The notes: generated by a model not told the origin, from the letters alone. Counted from the stretch's first letter, positions 40,116 to 52,240 are shown. The stretch is DNA of 64,000 bases from Desmodus rotundus (GCF_022682495.2 NC_071398.1:94949705-95013704); one strand, 5' to 3'. Numbers and translations are program-made.

Positions 40116-41799
40116 AACAAATGGCCACAGGGCAAGGCAGACCTGGGAGCATACACTAGGGAGTGGTGGGGAGTGGGGCAGAGTGGAGAAAGCCCTCTGT
40201 GACTAAGCGGCAGGGGTTAGTCTGCTCCAGTGCATTGCTGCCATAGGTAGAATGAGCCTGGTGTTGTCAGAGATTGGAATTTTATATAAAAATTCATATT
40301 TTAAATCATTCTTCAGTCCATACAAACCTATCGGCCTACAAGCAGTAAGCTGTGGTCTCTGAGCCAGGGTATGTCTGCAACCCCTCCGGTTCTGGCAGCA
40401 GGTGGTAGATGACTAAGGCTCTATTGCTTCTACTGAGTATTTGAACTGCAGCCTCTAAAAGCCCAAAGATCGCACCTCTAACGGTGGAGCTTGGAGCTTT
40501 CTGACGGGCCATCAGGAAAGTCCTTGGCAGCAAGAACTCTATCTGACTCTGCGGCTGTGCCCCCAGGAGATTCTGCCAGCTCAGCAGCGTGGGGCTCTGC
40601 CTACCCATCAGGCCAGCACTATTTATGCAGTGTGTTACTAGTAAGAAGTGACCCAGTTTGTGAAGCCAAATTTATATGCAAAGCCAGCCTTACGTCCTGA
40701 GTACCGTTGTAACAGAATAAGCACCCGAGTCAGATAAGAGTCCTGCAATGGCCATGGGGTGGGAAGTTTGTAGAAACGTGAGTTATGACAGAGGAAGGGA
40801 AAATTGTAGGGTAAGTCTTTGATCATAAAATGACACGAAACTAGAATATCTTTATTTTACTCCCCTGCCCCCAACACTTTCCCCCTTTAATATCCTACTA
40901 AAAACTCGCCTTGTTGCCTTAGCACCCAGGAATTAGGAAGAACCCAGCCTTTGAAGCCCCTCTTTGGCCCTTAGTTCAGGCAAGAGTAACGGTGATTTTT
41001 CTTAACTTTCATAGCAAGATACCAGCTTTTACATAACTGCATGTTTATCTGAAGCACGTGACTCTCCACTCAACATTTTAGAGTTTGCCAGTATTCAGTA
41101 CCGGAGTGATTGCTTTTTATTTCCAGACAAAAGCTTAGTTGGAATAACGGATACATTTTAAATTATATCAAATGTATGCCCATCGTTTCTTGCTTCATGT
41201 TGATTAGGTCTCTCCCTGACTTCGGTCAGGAAGCTCAGGAGGCTGTCTTCCCAGACCAGGGGCACTCTGGTCCCCGCAGAAATGTCTTTTCTCAGTCGTG
41301 TTGGCTATCACGCCCGTGACTTCTGTGGAAGGCTGTTTTACGGATCGGCCAAACGAAGAATGTTTCCCCGTGTTCTCTTAAAACTTGTGGATGGTACCAG
41401 CCATTGTGCTGTTCAGTGTCCCTGATACAAAGACCCGCCTTGTAAATTCCTCTTAGAACGTAATGCCGGCAAGACGTTTGCTTCTCTTGGCACTGGCGCC
41501 ACTTCCCCTTAAGGAGTCGGGGAGAGTCTAGACCCCACCAGGCTCCCTGTCCTTCTATCGCCTCTGCCGCTGAGGACCTTCAAACCTGCCGGCGTGCTGG
41601 GGGCACCAAAGCATCGTCATTTTACTGCTTCGTTTTCTTGCTGTTGACCAGCTGTTATTTCATTGTTTTCTGCACATACGTGTTTTATTAATGTTGGTGA
41701 AGATAGTTTTGGATGTAACCAGTACATAAGTTGTACATAAATTTCATAATCATTTAAACACATATGTCACTTTATTATTGTTTTCAAATTACTCCATTT
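40116..41799. other. Unassigned non-coding sequence
   Basis: About 1.7 kb of moderately AT-rich DNA without a recognised repeat or exon. It looks single-copy and may include conserved elements, for example around 40,980-41,190 and 41,620-41,790. Confidence 0.35.
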
Positions 41800-41930
41800 G
41801 TATGTCTTTAATCTTCTCAGCTGGAATTATAATTTTAAAAAATCTTTTAATTGTACTTAACACAGAACTTTACACCTAGTTAGCACTCAATAAATACTTG
41901 CTAATTTGTTCACTTCCCCGTTGACTAATG
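41800..41930 (+). mobile_element. LINE-2/MIR 3' end fragment, sense
   Basis: 'cagaactttacacctagtta' then 'gcactcaataaatacttgct' and AATTTGTTCAC correspond to the shared L2/MIR 3' terminus. Confidence 0.75.
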
Positions 41931-42659
41931 GCTCATTCCCAATGCTCTGAAAGAAGGAAAAAGGCTCAGCTTAGGTAAAGAACAAGATGTGTTCATAAGC
42001 ATGAAGTGAGAGAAGAGACAGTTCCATGCATTCTCTCCCTCCGCTGTCAATGAACAGGGCGCGTGACACAGAGGAGAAGTGTGACTTACTCAATGAGGCC
42101 TGCACTCCAGGAGGAACTCCTGACGGGACATTTCAAGACCAGAGAATGGCCTCCACTTCATTAAAGATCTCCTGTGTTCAGTAAACAAGCATTGTGTGTT
42201 TACCATGTGCTTGGCACCATGCCAGCTGAGGGAAGCCAGAGATGGTGGGGGTGGTATAGAAAAGCAGACAGATTCAGGGACCACCGCTCACAAAATGTCC
42301 CTAGGACATTGCCATTAGGGTCACCTCTTGGAGTTGCCTGGCTTTGTGGGACCGGGAGAGGGGTGCGGAGGATGGTGACAGTGAGGATCGGCCACTGGTC
42401 TACTGCGTGGTGTTCGTGCGTGTCCTCCCACAGCTTCATCTTTCTCCTCCTCCCAGTGTTTGCAGCCGTGAGCCCAGCACCACTGTGTTCTTGGCCATTG
42501 TGTGCACAGCCACGGTCCCACTGGGCTGACACAATGGGGGACACAGCCCACACCAGGGGTGGGGACGGGCACAGTTGCTTGCGGCCAGGGCTTACAATGA
42601 GGTGGCACTGATTAGATCTGCAATAAACTGTGACCAGCCACCTCCAAGCCGAACAGCCT
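41931..42659. other. Unassigned sequence with a weak L2-like patch
   Basis: At 42,175-42,250 'gtttaccatgtgcttggcac' with 'aaacaagcattgtg' resembles an antisense L2/MIR tail, but too little supports a call. The remainder is GC-rich with no named feature. Confidence 0.35.
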
Positions 42660-43060
42660 GCGTCACCAGGGGGAGAAATAGCATTTTGTCGGGCAGTGCA
42701 TCTCTTGGTGTGCTCTTACATAAATTATTTACTGACGCTGTAAGGTAACACGATTACTTAGCGGCTAATAGCACACCCCCTCAATTTGCGGTGACATCTC
42801 TGATGACATGCATGCCATTATCTCACTAGGCAATACATGTCTCTGTACTTTGACTTTGGTAATAATATTTTTGGGAAAATAGCCAGCGATGGTCATAATT
42901 TATTTCAAAGGGTGTTTATAGTCATTAAGCACGCATCTGTGAAATGTTACTTAATCCTGGGTGGTCTGTGTGCGTAATTATGTTCTAATTGGCACATGAT
43001 TGCTGACTCTCATGTCGCTGAACCCATCAGGATGCACCAAATGACTGGCCGTTGTCTTGT
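42660..43060. promoter_or_regulatory. Best candidate conserved enhancer-like element
   Basis: About 400 bp of AT-balanced, non-repetitive sequence begins with a CTCF-like TCACCAGGGGGAGA (42,663-42,676). It then carries many homeodomain, POU and similar cores: TAAATTATTTAC, 'cggctaatagcacac', TGATGACATGCATGCC, 'ggtaataatatttttgggaa', TAATTTATTTCAAAG, CGTAATTATG (42,973-42,982) and CTAATTGGCACATGATTGC. It has no microsatellites, no repeat consensus and no open frame. The texture is that of a developmental enhancer. Conservation is not tested here. Confidence 0.4.
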
Positions 43061-43410
43061 AACATTGTGTTCTGCCCGTTGGAACTATTGGGAAGAGATC
43101 GTCGCACCCGTAGCCATCTGCGGGGTTGCATGCGTATGGCTGAATATTGAGTAGATATCATGAGTTTGAGACTTGGCAGCACTTCTGTGGTCATATTTCT
43201 GCGTGTTTTTACTGCCTACTGAGGCAAAAATGCAGAGGAGAAGGGAAGGGTGGGACAGTTCTCTGGGTGCTGCAGAGCTGCCCTTGCCCTTCTCCCTCCC
43301 TCTCTTACCACCTTCGTTTCGTTTTCCCTCCTGTGAGAACGGCAGCCGCCGCTAACCTTTGCACAGCGCACATGATTTAAAAGCGTGACCCAATAAAGTC
43401 CTGTGTGGTC
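43061..43410. other. Unassigned non-coding sequence
   Basis: Nothing recognised. AATAAAG at 43,393 lies next to the following L1 insertion. Confidence 0.4.
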
Positions 43411-43741
43411 TTTTTATTACTTTTTAAATTTATTTTTTATTGAATTTATTGGGGTGACGTTGGTTAATAAAATTATATAGGCTTCAGGTGTACAGTTCTA
43501 TAATACAATATTTGTATATTGTAGTGTGTTCAGCACCCCAAGTCAAGTCTCCTTCCATCACCATTTATCCCGTTTACCCTCCTCTACCTCCCCCGTCCCA
43601 CCTTTCCTTCTGGCAGTCACCGTACTGAGTCTGTGTCCCCGAGACTTAATCCCTTCACCCTTCTCACCCAGCCCCCAAGCCCCTCCTCTCTGACAGCTGT
43701 CAGTCTGTTCTCGTATCCACGAGTCTATCTCTACTTTCTTA
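43411..43741 (-). mobile_element. Bat-type LINE-1 3' end, antisense, 5' truncated
   Basis: The + strand starts with a T-rich stretch (reverse of the poly-A tail) and then 'ttattgaatttattggggtg', 'ggttaataaaattatatagg', 'cttcaggtgtacagttctat', 'aagtcaagtctccttccatc' and 'accatttatcccgtttaccc'. This is the antisense of the L1 3' UTR that is abundant in bat genomes. It is only moderately diverged and about 330 bp, so it is a typical 5'-truncated insertion. A clear target-site duplication was not found. Confidence 0.85.
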
Positions 43742-44199
43742 GGTACACTGACTGGAGATGGGTGTACAGGCCTCGTCGAACACCATTGCACATGTGAGAA
43801 AGCTGAGCTACAGGGAGCTGGTGACTTTAGTGACCAATATTACTGTTACTCAGCAGTAGCGTAGGGGAAGGCCAGGAGCTCTCAACATCTACCTCCAAAC
43901 ACGTCCCATTCATAACACTGCCTTCTAACTAGAGGCTGATAGGAGAAATTTCTGTCACAACTTAGAGCGTATCTCCAGGACGTTAAGAGGGGCTACAGAA
44001 CTGGATGTGAGAGGCTAACATCTACGTAATCCTGGCCCATTTACAGGTGAAGGGCCAGGAGTGTGCATGTACTTCTCTTTCGGGGTCCTCTTGGTGCATC
44101 ATCATTCGTTAGCAACGAGAGAAACACCGTAGACTCCTTTCCCCCACCTGTCACTCAGTAGATTACAAAGTTCTGTTAATGTTTCTGCTCAGGATGAAT
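43742..44199. other. Unassigned non-coding sequence
   Basis: A MIR-like patch is possible near 43,790-43,880 ('tgcacatgtgagaaagctga'), but it is too weak to call. Confidence 0.35.
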
Positions 44200-44955
44200 T
44201 CTCCAAACCGACCCTTTCCCCTCTTTCCAACTCTCCTTGCCCTATTCCGGGCCTTTCCATGGCAACATTCTAGCCAGTGTCCGGGCTTCATTCTCTCCCT
44301 GCTGCACCCCGGCTGCCAACGCAGTCCGTCCTCCACAGTAATATAGGGGCATTACAGAATGCAGATATGGCCGTGTCCACTTTAGTCGCTCCTCGTTGCT
44401 TACACGAAAGGTCCAAGCTCCTTTTGCACGCGTGATTTGGCCTGGAAGTGCTTCTCCAGATGGGTCTTGCAACTCCCTGTCCCTAAGCTCCTTTCAATTA
44501 TACACCAGTTTTCTTGCTGTTTCATGCTTCCCCGCTTCATGCTGCTGTTCCCTGGGTTTGCAACACCGTCTCCCTCCGGCGCTCACTCCAGAGTCACAAA
44601 AGGACCACGTGCGTGGGTAGGCACACACCCCCTGTGCACTTACACTCTCTTTGGCTATCCTTGCGGATTGGGGGCAGTGGTGATGGAAGTGCTGCCCGAG
44701 ACTCAGCTCAAGCATTTCCCCCTCAGGTTTCTGTTTCTGATCCCTCTGGGCTGGGTTAGAAGCCCCTTCACTTTGCTGCCCAAGTGTCTTTAAGAGCTGA
44801 CATGGCCTTGGTTTGGGATTATCGAGTCTGCTCTCCATGTCCTCTGGTTGTGACCTGCTGGGTAGCGGCAACGGGGTTTTATTAACCTTCATAGTATTAG
44901 CTTAGCAGTATCTAGCACGTATTAGGTGCTCAATACCTGTCTATTGAACCGAACC
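44200..44955 (+). mobile_element. LINE-2, about 0.75 kb, sense
   Basis: L2 order: 'ctgcacccggctgccaacg'-like patch near 44,303, 'gctcctcgttgcttacacga', 'aaggtccaagctccttttgc', 'gtgatttggcctggaagtgc', 'tcatgctgctgttccctggg', 'agactcagctcaagcatttc', 'ccctctgggctgggttagaa', 'tctgctctccatgtcctctg', and the end 'tattaggtgctcaatacctg' with TATTGAACCG. Reverse transcriptase end plus 3' UTR, with the frame lost. Confidence 0.85.
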
Positions 44956-46639
44956 GAAGTACACTGAAGTGACTTGGGCACGAAAACCTTACTTTCTTCC
45001 CGTAGTGATAGACTTTAGCACCTTGGGTACCTGTGCTAGGCGACTTCCTTTCCTGGTCAATAATTTACTAACACTTCCCCCTCTGTTTAATACAACCCTA
45101 GCATCTAGAGGAAGCCCATTTGTATCCCAGCTTCCTGAACAAAGGACTGCATTAGTGAAAAGTAGGTCCCTTTTTTTATTCCAGTGTCAGACATGGGGGA
45201 GGTTTTTAAAAAACCCTAGCCGAAAGACAAAAATATGTAGAGTGCCCTCACCAGGAGTTACTCTACCTCCCGTACCCTCTCCCCAGTGAGTGATGGGGGA
45301 TGCCCTTGAGTACGACATTAATCTTCCTGTTACTGCGTCCCACCTTTGAGGACACTTAGGAGAACTTATTTGGTGTTGTCACCGGGATCCTCCTGGACAA
45401 CTCATTTATTTTTATCTTGTGGACAATGCAGACCACACAACTCATTGGTTCTCTGTCTCAAATTGGCTGCTAGGAAGCTTGAAATCAAACTTGTGGTTGG
45501 CCTCTTGCTACTGTATAAGCCATCAGAGTATAAATTTTACATATGAACATCACTTCCAGATACATCTTTTTCCCCCACTTTATTTTCCTTTGACCAATCC
45601 TCCCCCAATTTCACATATTTTATTATACTCTATAGTATGTCTCTTTTATCAACTACTTTGGATGCTTTTCTTATCAAGTATACCAATGAATAAGGTGTCA
45701 CTGAATAAATAGCACAATACTTAAAGTCAGAGCACATATAGTTTAGAAAGCGGCGTAATTGGAAGTTCTGCATGGACCTAGGCTGTCTCATCTTTGCAAC
45801 TGCACCTGGGCTGGTTATACAGTCTCACGCAAAGCGCCTCTACCTGGTAGGGCCAGGAATTGCATGCTTCATTCTGTGGAAGCTCATTACTTTTTTGTTT
45901 CTGGTGTTTTATGGTAATTTTAACCTATCCTCCTAAATATATAAATATCTCTATCTGTCTATCTCATTGGTTATAGCACACTGTTGGTTAGGTGAAATAG
46001 GTGAAGCGATTAATATCAAGTGCTGGACATCAAAGGATGGCCGAGAGCATCGCTTTGCAAAGGAAACAACACGAACCCAGTTTGAGGTTGCCCGTGGGCT
46101 CATGGAAAATTGAGGGGATGGCAGAAACCTGACCGGGGTCCTTCCACATGGTAAAGGACCACTGAACATGGGTCTTTACTCAAGTACTTTGAGGAAGGCA
46201 GGGCAATGTAAGCTTTTAGACTCAGATTCTCAAATGGACGGATGGCAACTTTCGACTCAAACATCTGCCCCAAACCTTGGCAGCATTGGAGTGTAGTGGC
46301 GCCGGCACCCGGCTTAACCACCAGTCCCCCAAACTCTCTCTCCAGGCAACGGTCACAGTACTTGAGGAGCTCGTTGCCCATGTAGCTCACAGTGGGAATT
46401 CCGGAGGGAATGCTCAGAGGTTACCTGGAACTCAGGCCATAGACAGGAAAGGGAAGAAAGGAGTTTGAGGACTGGGGAACTTTGGTTCAGTGACCCCAAA
46501 CCTTTACATGAGTCTAAGCTGAGTAAAAGGCATACAGAGCTAAAATCGCCAGGCTCTCCCTTTAAAGATGTTTATTTCTACGAGTACCTCGTCACCCATA
46601 TCTCCTTCCAAATATGCAAGAAGTTTTAGTCCACTGATT
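44956..46639. other. Unassigned non-coding sequence
   Basis: About 1.7 kb with no confident repeat. The minus strand has a 96-codon frame at 46,100-46,390 that I do not recognise. It has no splice or promoter context. A (TATC)/(TCTA)-like stretch sits at 45,945-45,965. Confidence 0.35.
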
Positions 46640-47305
46640 TTATTCGCATATCGTATCTTACCTACCAGGCACGATTCCAGCTACTGGCACATAGCAGCAA
46701 AGTAAAGTGAAAAGTCCTTACACTCACTGAGTTCACCTTCTCGCGGGATTATCGGGTTTTATGGAGAAAATCAGTGGGCACGGGGAACGTGGAGTTCGGT
46801 AGTTGCGGAAAGCTGCTGTCGTAGGGGGCATTTGAACAGAGAGCAAGATGAAACGAGGAAGGTGGCGGTGCGACCAGCTGGCAGTGGAGCGTTGCTGGCT
46901 GCAGGAGCAGCAAGCTGGGATCTCCCAGGGCGGGCGTGAGCCTGGAAGCCAGAGCGGCTGGGGCGCCATCAGCCAGGGGTCCCGGGTGAGCCTGGGAAGG
47001 TAGCTGGGACAGGATCGTAAAAGGTCTTATAGGTCGTGATGAAGTCCTCGTCTGTAATTTGGGTCACCTGGAAAGCCAGTAGAGGAGCGGCATGATGTGA
47101 CTTGGGGTATACTATGGAGAGGCAAAGGCGGAAACGGACACTGTTGTCCACGAGTGGTGCTGGCGGCTTAGGCCAGGGCATCTGCAGTGGACGTGAGGGA
47201 GTGATCAGATGCTGAGGGTTTTGAAGGTAGAGTTGAGAGGATTTGTCCGTGGATTAGATGTAGGTGTTGAGAGAAAGAGAGGTCAAGAAGAAAATATTTT
47301 ATTGT
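46640..47305 (-). mobile_element. LINE-2, antisense, interrupted by a VES SINE
   Basis: Antisense L2 order: 'taccaggcacgattccagct', 'ggcatttgaacagagagcaa', 'gatcgtaaaaggtcttatag', 'gtcgtgatgaagtcctcgtc', 'aggagcggcatgatgtgact', 'gggagtgatcagatgctgag', 'ttttgaaggtagagttgaga', 'ggatttgtccgtggattaga', 'tgttgagagaaagagaggtc'. The SINE at 47,306 ends the recognisable part. Confidence 0.85.
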
Positions 47306-47513
47306 GCCCTGACTGGTGTGGTTCAGCGGGCTGGGCCTTGTTCCACAGACCGAAAGCTCGCCAGTTTGATTCCCCGTCAGGCAGGGCACATGCCTGGGTT
47401 GCAGGCCATGTCTCTGGTTGGGAGTGTGAGAGAGGCCACAGATTGGTTTCTTTCCCTCTCTTTCTCCCTCCCTTCCCCTCTCTCTAAATAAATAAATAAA
47501 ATCTTTAAAAAAG
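47306..47513 (+). mobile_element. VES-type tRNA-derived SINE (bat lineage marker)
   Basis: Starts 'gccctgactggtgtggttca' (Pol III A box) and carries a B box in 'tcgccagtttgattcc'. It continues 'cagggcacatgcctgggttg', then the CT-rich 'tttctttccctctctttctc', ending in AAATAAATAAATAAAATC and an A-rich tail. Flanks repeat AAATATTT on both sides (47,293-47,300 and 47,516-47,523 approximately), a plausible target-site duplication. It is transposed by L1 machinery in trans. It is not a functional tRNA gene. Confidence 0.92.
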
Positions 47514-50500
47514 GAAATATTTAATAAAACTCTGTCCCATAGAAAGAATAAGATTTCAAAGATGAACAGAATAAGGAAAATTGGTATTTCTGTTGGGAAG
47601 AACAGTATTGTGGATGCAAACAGGTAGGGATGATGGCCTAATCTGGCCCTAATCCTGAGTAATTTGTTGGAAGATGGGCTCAGCCACCAGTTTTTTGCTA
47701 GAGTCTTCCATCAGTCGAGGGAAGGATCCCTGCTGACCTGTGGAAGATGGCCTGGTGGCATTCTAGTCTCAGCTGGAGGGCTTTGGTGCCCTAACTTTCC
47801 CTTCCCCGACACTCCAGTAGGCAGGTCTTTGTGACCTGCAACCAGCTAGTTCAGCACTAGTGTTGCCTCTCCCCCAGCCCTGGGGCTGAGGTCCAGCGGC
47901 AGCGTTTTGCTGGATGGTCCTTTTGCGCCAAGACCCAGTTTGAGGACATGTGCACGAGAGCCTCGTCACCATGAAGCCATCTGAAGGAGACTGGGCCCAC
48001 GTGGGTTTCGGGTGTTAATACAAGAATGACAGGGAGCTCGACATTTCCCCAGGAAGTCACTGAGGAGTGTCCCCGCCCAGCTGGTTATCACAATTGTTTA
48101 CTGCTAGTGACTGAGAAACCTCATGTGATCCATTCTCCTGTCCAGCTAAACAAGAATGGACTTGTGAGGCATCTCTTCCAGCAGGAGCCTGCATAGAAGG
48201 AAGTTTGTTTTCACTGTCTCTACCCCATCCTGAGACGATCTCAGCCTCAGGGTCTTGGGAACATTACTAGAGGGTCAGCCTTCCCTGCTCCACAGAGCTG
48301 GGCTCCAGCCACCCAGCTGTGTGAGTTAGGCTTCCACAAAGAGGAGCGTTGAGATGCGTACATGCAGGCTGAAAAGTAAGGGAAGAACCTGGAAACCCAT
48401 GCGTCTCTCCTGGGGCTCACTGGAAATGGGGTTGGGAGAAGGAGTGTGGCATCTCTGAGAAGACGCTCCTTTGCCCCTCATTAGATGTGGCATCTCCTCC
48501 GCAGAGCGGCGTCTGATGGTGACCACGTGCAGGTAACAAGTGTGAGCAAAGAGAGCTAATCCAAACTCACAGCTGAGACAAGCTTGAGACAATCAAAAGA
48601 TGCCCAGGTGGCATCAGATTTGACGTTTTCCCCTTCCTGGAAGATTTCTTCTTGGAGCCACATAGAAGTCCATCCAACACTTAATTATCTGGGCACTGAT
48701 TAGCTGATACCCGGCTTATTCTGGCTCCTAAAGATGACCCTATCGTGAAAATGTCCACGTCTCACCTCTCAGTCATTGTCACACAGGCATAGTTAATCAG
48801 GCTGTGGGTTACCCAGGGCCTCTCTAGTTTTTTCTTGGGCTGCTCTCTGTCTTTTGATGATTTTATAATCAGTTCTGTCACCCTAGGGTGGGTGTGAGTA
48901 AAAGATGTACAGCCCAACGCAGTCTGTATACTTGTGAGTTAGGAGCAAAGACTTGGTGTGAGAGAAACTAAATGGCTTAAAGGTGATGATACTGGATTCT
49001 CTTTAACTTTTAATTTTCCGTGTTGTCTTTGCTTCCGTTATTATGGATCCCTGAACATTGGGAGCAACTGGCGGCTGCACAGTTGACAACTACATCACGT
49101 AATAACAATGTCTCCTCTGTGGTCGTATTCCAGCCTGCTGTTTGTCGGGGACCATTAGAACCATTAGATGCTGAGAGCAACAGAAAGAAGCAGAAGACAA
49201 GCCCAGGGTCCTGTCCTGAATGTCTCAGCCATCTTTCATTGTCACTTACTTTCTTAAACAACGGACTCATACGGGCTAAGTCTATTCTTACGAATTTTCC
49301 AGATCGAATCTGTGAGATCCATGGTGGACATTCACTTTATATCTCTCTCTGCATTTTTGGTATAAATCAGGTTGGTTTTAAGTCATACCCAGTGCATGTT
49401 AGTTATGGAGTTTCCCAAAGGGACTCATTGTCGGACAGTCTTGCCATCTTGTGATTTCCACCCCCTCCCCCCAGACTCTGGCCTCAGGTGAACACCTGGC
49501 ATGGATGGGACCTCTCCCAACCAAGCCCGGGTTTGTCAGGGCTGACGAAGCTTGGTGTCCAAACAGAAAGGCCACCATGGGGAACGGTCACGCAGCAGAG
49601 AGCACTGTGGTTCCAAGGACAGGGGGTGGGGCTCCAGAGACAGTTTTTAAATCAGGTAGAAGACAATGCAATTGTTAGAACTGGGGTTCAGGGACAGATC
49701 TCCAGTCCTAGAAGAGGGACTAGGAACAGCAAGGGAACTGGGCGCCAGAAGAAGAATCAAATGGACACGGAGCCCTGAGGCCTGGTACTGGCCCCAGCGA
49801 GAGAGGGTCCTCAGGGGTGAACAGCTGTTGGTGGGAGAGCGTACAAGTGCTAATAAGCAGGAAGTGCTTCGTACACTGCCTAATCGTGGTAGCCACCTTT
49901 CAGCGTTCGCTGTTACTACTGTCACAGCCATTATTACTCTCACGTGACTCCCTCAGGAAGGCCGCATCCTGACTCTGACAGCAGAGCAGCAGAGGAAATG
50001 AGCAGTATCGAGCTCCTGGACCATAGCTCAGCAAGTGGCAGAGGCTAACCCCAACCCTGTGGGCGAGGCTGTTGTGATGCTGCCTTTCATGTCTCTGGAC
50101 TGACCTGGGAATTAGAGCATGGATGGTCCATCAGCTGGCGGGAGCAGAAGGTTCAGTGGAGGGAGAGGGCAGGGGTGGTGAGATTGGTACCCTCGGTGTG
50201 GCCTGAGAGTAGTCTTGCTAGGTGCCTCCCTGGAAGTAACATGGAATAAATAGCTCCCCACAACGGAGCATGCCCAATTTCTGGGTGGGGAGACATAAAT
50301 CCTCTTGGATTGAAGTTGATTTTTTGTATTTCAAAGATAAACACAGGAATCCAAATGTGGATAATGCTGACTCTCTCCTCAGGGCTCTGTAGGCCTCTGT
50401 GGACGGTCGTGGTCCATGATGAATGCGATCCACTGTTGGACTGAGAGTCTTCTGCAGCTGGGGCGAGCCCCCCGTCTTTCAGGAGTGCGGACAATGGGGT

Positions 50501-50734
50501 GATTGCTGAGGACTCCTGTGACTGACTCAGCCTCTGTAGAGTTAGTTCAGTCTGGAGCACACACTACCGATTCTGTCCGTATCCGTGCAACTGGATTTTG
50601 GGCGAGTTTTTATTAAAAATTCTCAAATCAGTTCAATACAAGAGAATTACCTCCTTGCCACTTTAAATCTCCAGCCAAGCTCTTGATAAAATGTCTCCCA
50701 CAAAAGGAGATGTGGAGTCACGATAAGGAAACTC
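47514..50734. other. Unassigned non-coding sequence
   Basis: About 3.2 kb without a confident repeat or exon. Composition is moderate, and a 144-codon frame (+, 49,020-49,454) has no recognisable domain. AT-rich patches near 48,850-49,120 and 49,250-49,400 look single-copy. Confidence 0.35.
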
Positions 50735-50830
50735 ACTCTTGCTGAATATTAGAATCACCTGCCTGGGTGTTTCAGGCAAACGTTAAAACCAGGACAAATC
50801 CCCACTGGAGAATTTCCAAACCACTTGAGA
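50735..50830 (+). mobile_element. Possible hAT-Charlie fragment
   Basis: 'tgctgaatattagaatcacc' with TGCCTGGGTG resembles MER20/MER5-type elements (ATTAGAATCACCTGGG). Only the left third is readable. Confidence 0.45.
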
Positions 50831-51384
50831 TCATCCATCACCCTGGGTCAAAGTCTGAAAGAAAAAATTAGAGACCCTTCAGCTGACCCACCTGGTGAAC
50901 CTGCTCAGGATGGGCCTGCTCAGGCTGCTCGGATTGAACAACTTCAGACACGTCAGGTGTAACCGTGGCCTGTAGGGCAGCACCAGCCTCTGAGTCAGAA
51001 CCGCCAAGTGCTAGGCCAGCTCATACACCTTTAACCTGAGGGCGACCTGTGGGTGTGCTGCAGACCTCTTGTTTTCTGTGGGTGCATCTTGTTCACTGCC
51101 TAAGGAAGCAGGGCTCTGTCCCTGGTGCCCATGGCCAGTCCCGGCAGCACCTGCAAAGGGACCGAGGAGGGGCCGAGCAGGGAGTGGCGACCTAAGGTAT
51201 TGTTGTAGGAACATTTTCCATCGAGAGAGAGGAGAGCTGGGTAACTGAGAATGGCCATGGCAGCCTCTTTTTGAGTCTTTTTATTGGGGGTGGGGGGTAG
51301 TGGTGCTAAGTAATAAGTAAAAAGTAGTGGTTTATCCCAAAAAGAGCGTCAGATGAGGAGGAAACTTAAGACTGACTTCTGGTG
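50831..51384. other. Unassigned non-coding sequence
   Basis: Contains a perfect-looking local duplication 'gcctgctcaggctgctcgg' near 50,911-50,931. No gene is recognised. Confidence 0.35.
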
Positions 51385-51500
51385 CTGTCAGACTTCCTGA
51401 GTCCAAGCAGGGGGTTTTCCATCTCTGTGCCTCATTCCTGCACCTGACCTTAGGACAGGGGTGACAGGGAGGACAGGGGCACGTGTTAGGACCTTTCCAA
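51385..51500 (+). mobile_element. MIR SINE fragment, sense
   Basis: 'ctgtcagacttcctgagtcc', 'ttttccatctctgtgcctca' and 'ttcctgcacctgaccttagg' follow the MIR sense order. Confidence 0.6.
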
Positions 51501-51984
51501 CTCTAATACTTCAAGTCCACGGGTCCTGGCCCTTGCCCTGATACGCTACATCCCAGCCAACACCCACCTTTCCCCTCCCCGGAACACTTAGAATTTTCTC
51601 TCTGGCACATTCCTCCCTTCAGACACTCTCAGCCAACTGAGATAAAACACTTGCCTGCAGTAGACAGACAATCATTTAGCTGGGAAAACAAAATGTGAAA
51701 GGAGATGAAGGCCCATCAGCAGAAGGGATGGCACCACCCATGAGGCAGAAAGACCCACAGGTGAGGCAGAGGGCAGGGCTGACGGAAAGTGGGATGAGGC
51801 GTCGGCATCTGGATGGATGGATGTAGTGAGGAAAGGAGGCAAAGCAGCAACCCAGTGACAAGCTCAGCAAGCTTATTTCCAGCGCTGTCATCCTCCATAG
51901 AGACGCCACCATCCAGGGGAATTGGAACAGGCCACAGCCCTGCCTGCCTCCCCAACTTCAACAGCTAGCGGGTTTCAGCACCAA
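51501..51984. other. Unassigned non-coding sequence
   Basis: A short GGAT tandem (51,811-51,824) is present. Nothing else is recognised. Confidence 0.4.
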
Positions 51985-52240
51985 CGCAGGGAACCGGCAA
52001 TCGCTGAGTGTACTGTGGGCCGCGCTCTGTGTCAGGTGCTTTGCCTGTAGTAGCTTGTTTCACCCTCATGGTGGACTTCATGGTGTTGGCCTTATTTCTG
52101 TTATTGTTATGCTAGTTCTATGAGTGAGAAAAATGAGCCAGAAAGGTCCAAGTGGCTAGTAACTGTCTGGTAACCGTCAGTGCCAGCAGGACGGGGTTTG
52201 TCGGACTCTTAAGTCCGAGTCCTTTTCATTGTCCCCTGAT
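51985..52240 (-). mobile_element. MIR SINE, antisense
   Basis: 'ctctgtgtcaggtgctttgc', 'ttgtttcaccctcatggtgg', 'tatgagtgagaaaaatgagc', 'cagaaaggtccaagtggcta' and 'cagtgccagcaggacggggt' follow antisense MIR. Confidence 0.75.

Noticed and set aside
46100..46390. 96-codon minus-strand frame with a less biased amino-acid mix
   Set aside because: No family recognised, no splice or promoter context, and unassigned DNA on both sides. Considered as a degraded retrocopy, but nothing supports it.
47306..47390. tRNA-like sequence with A and B boxes
   Set aside because: It is the head of a VES SINE, with the SINE body and tail attached, not a tRNA gene.
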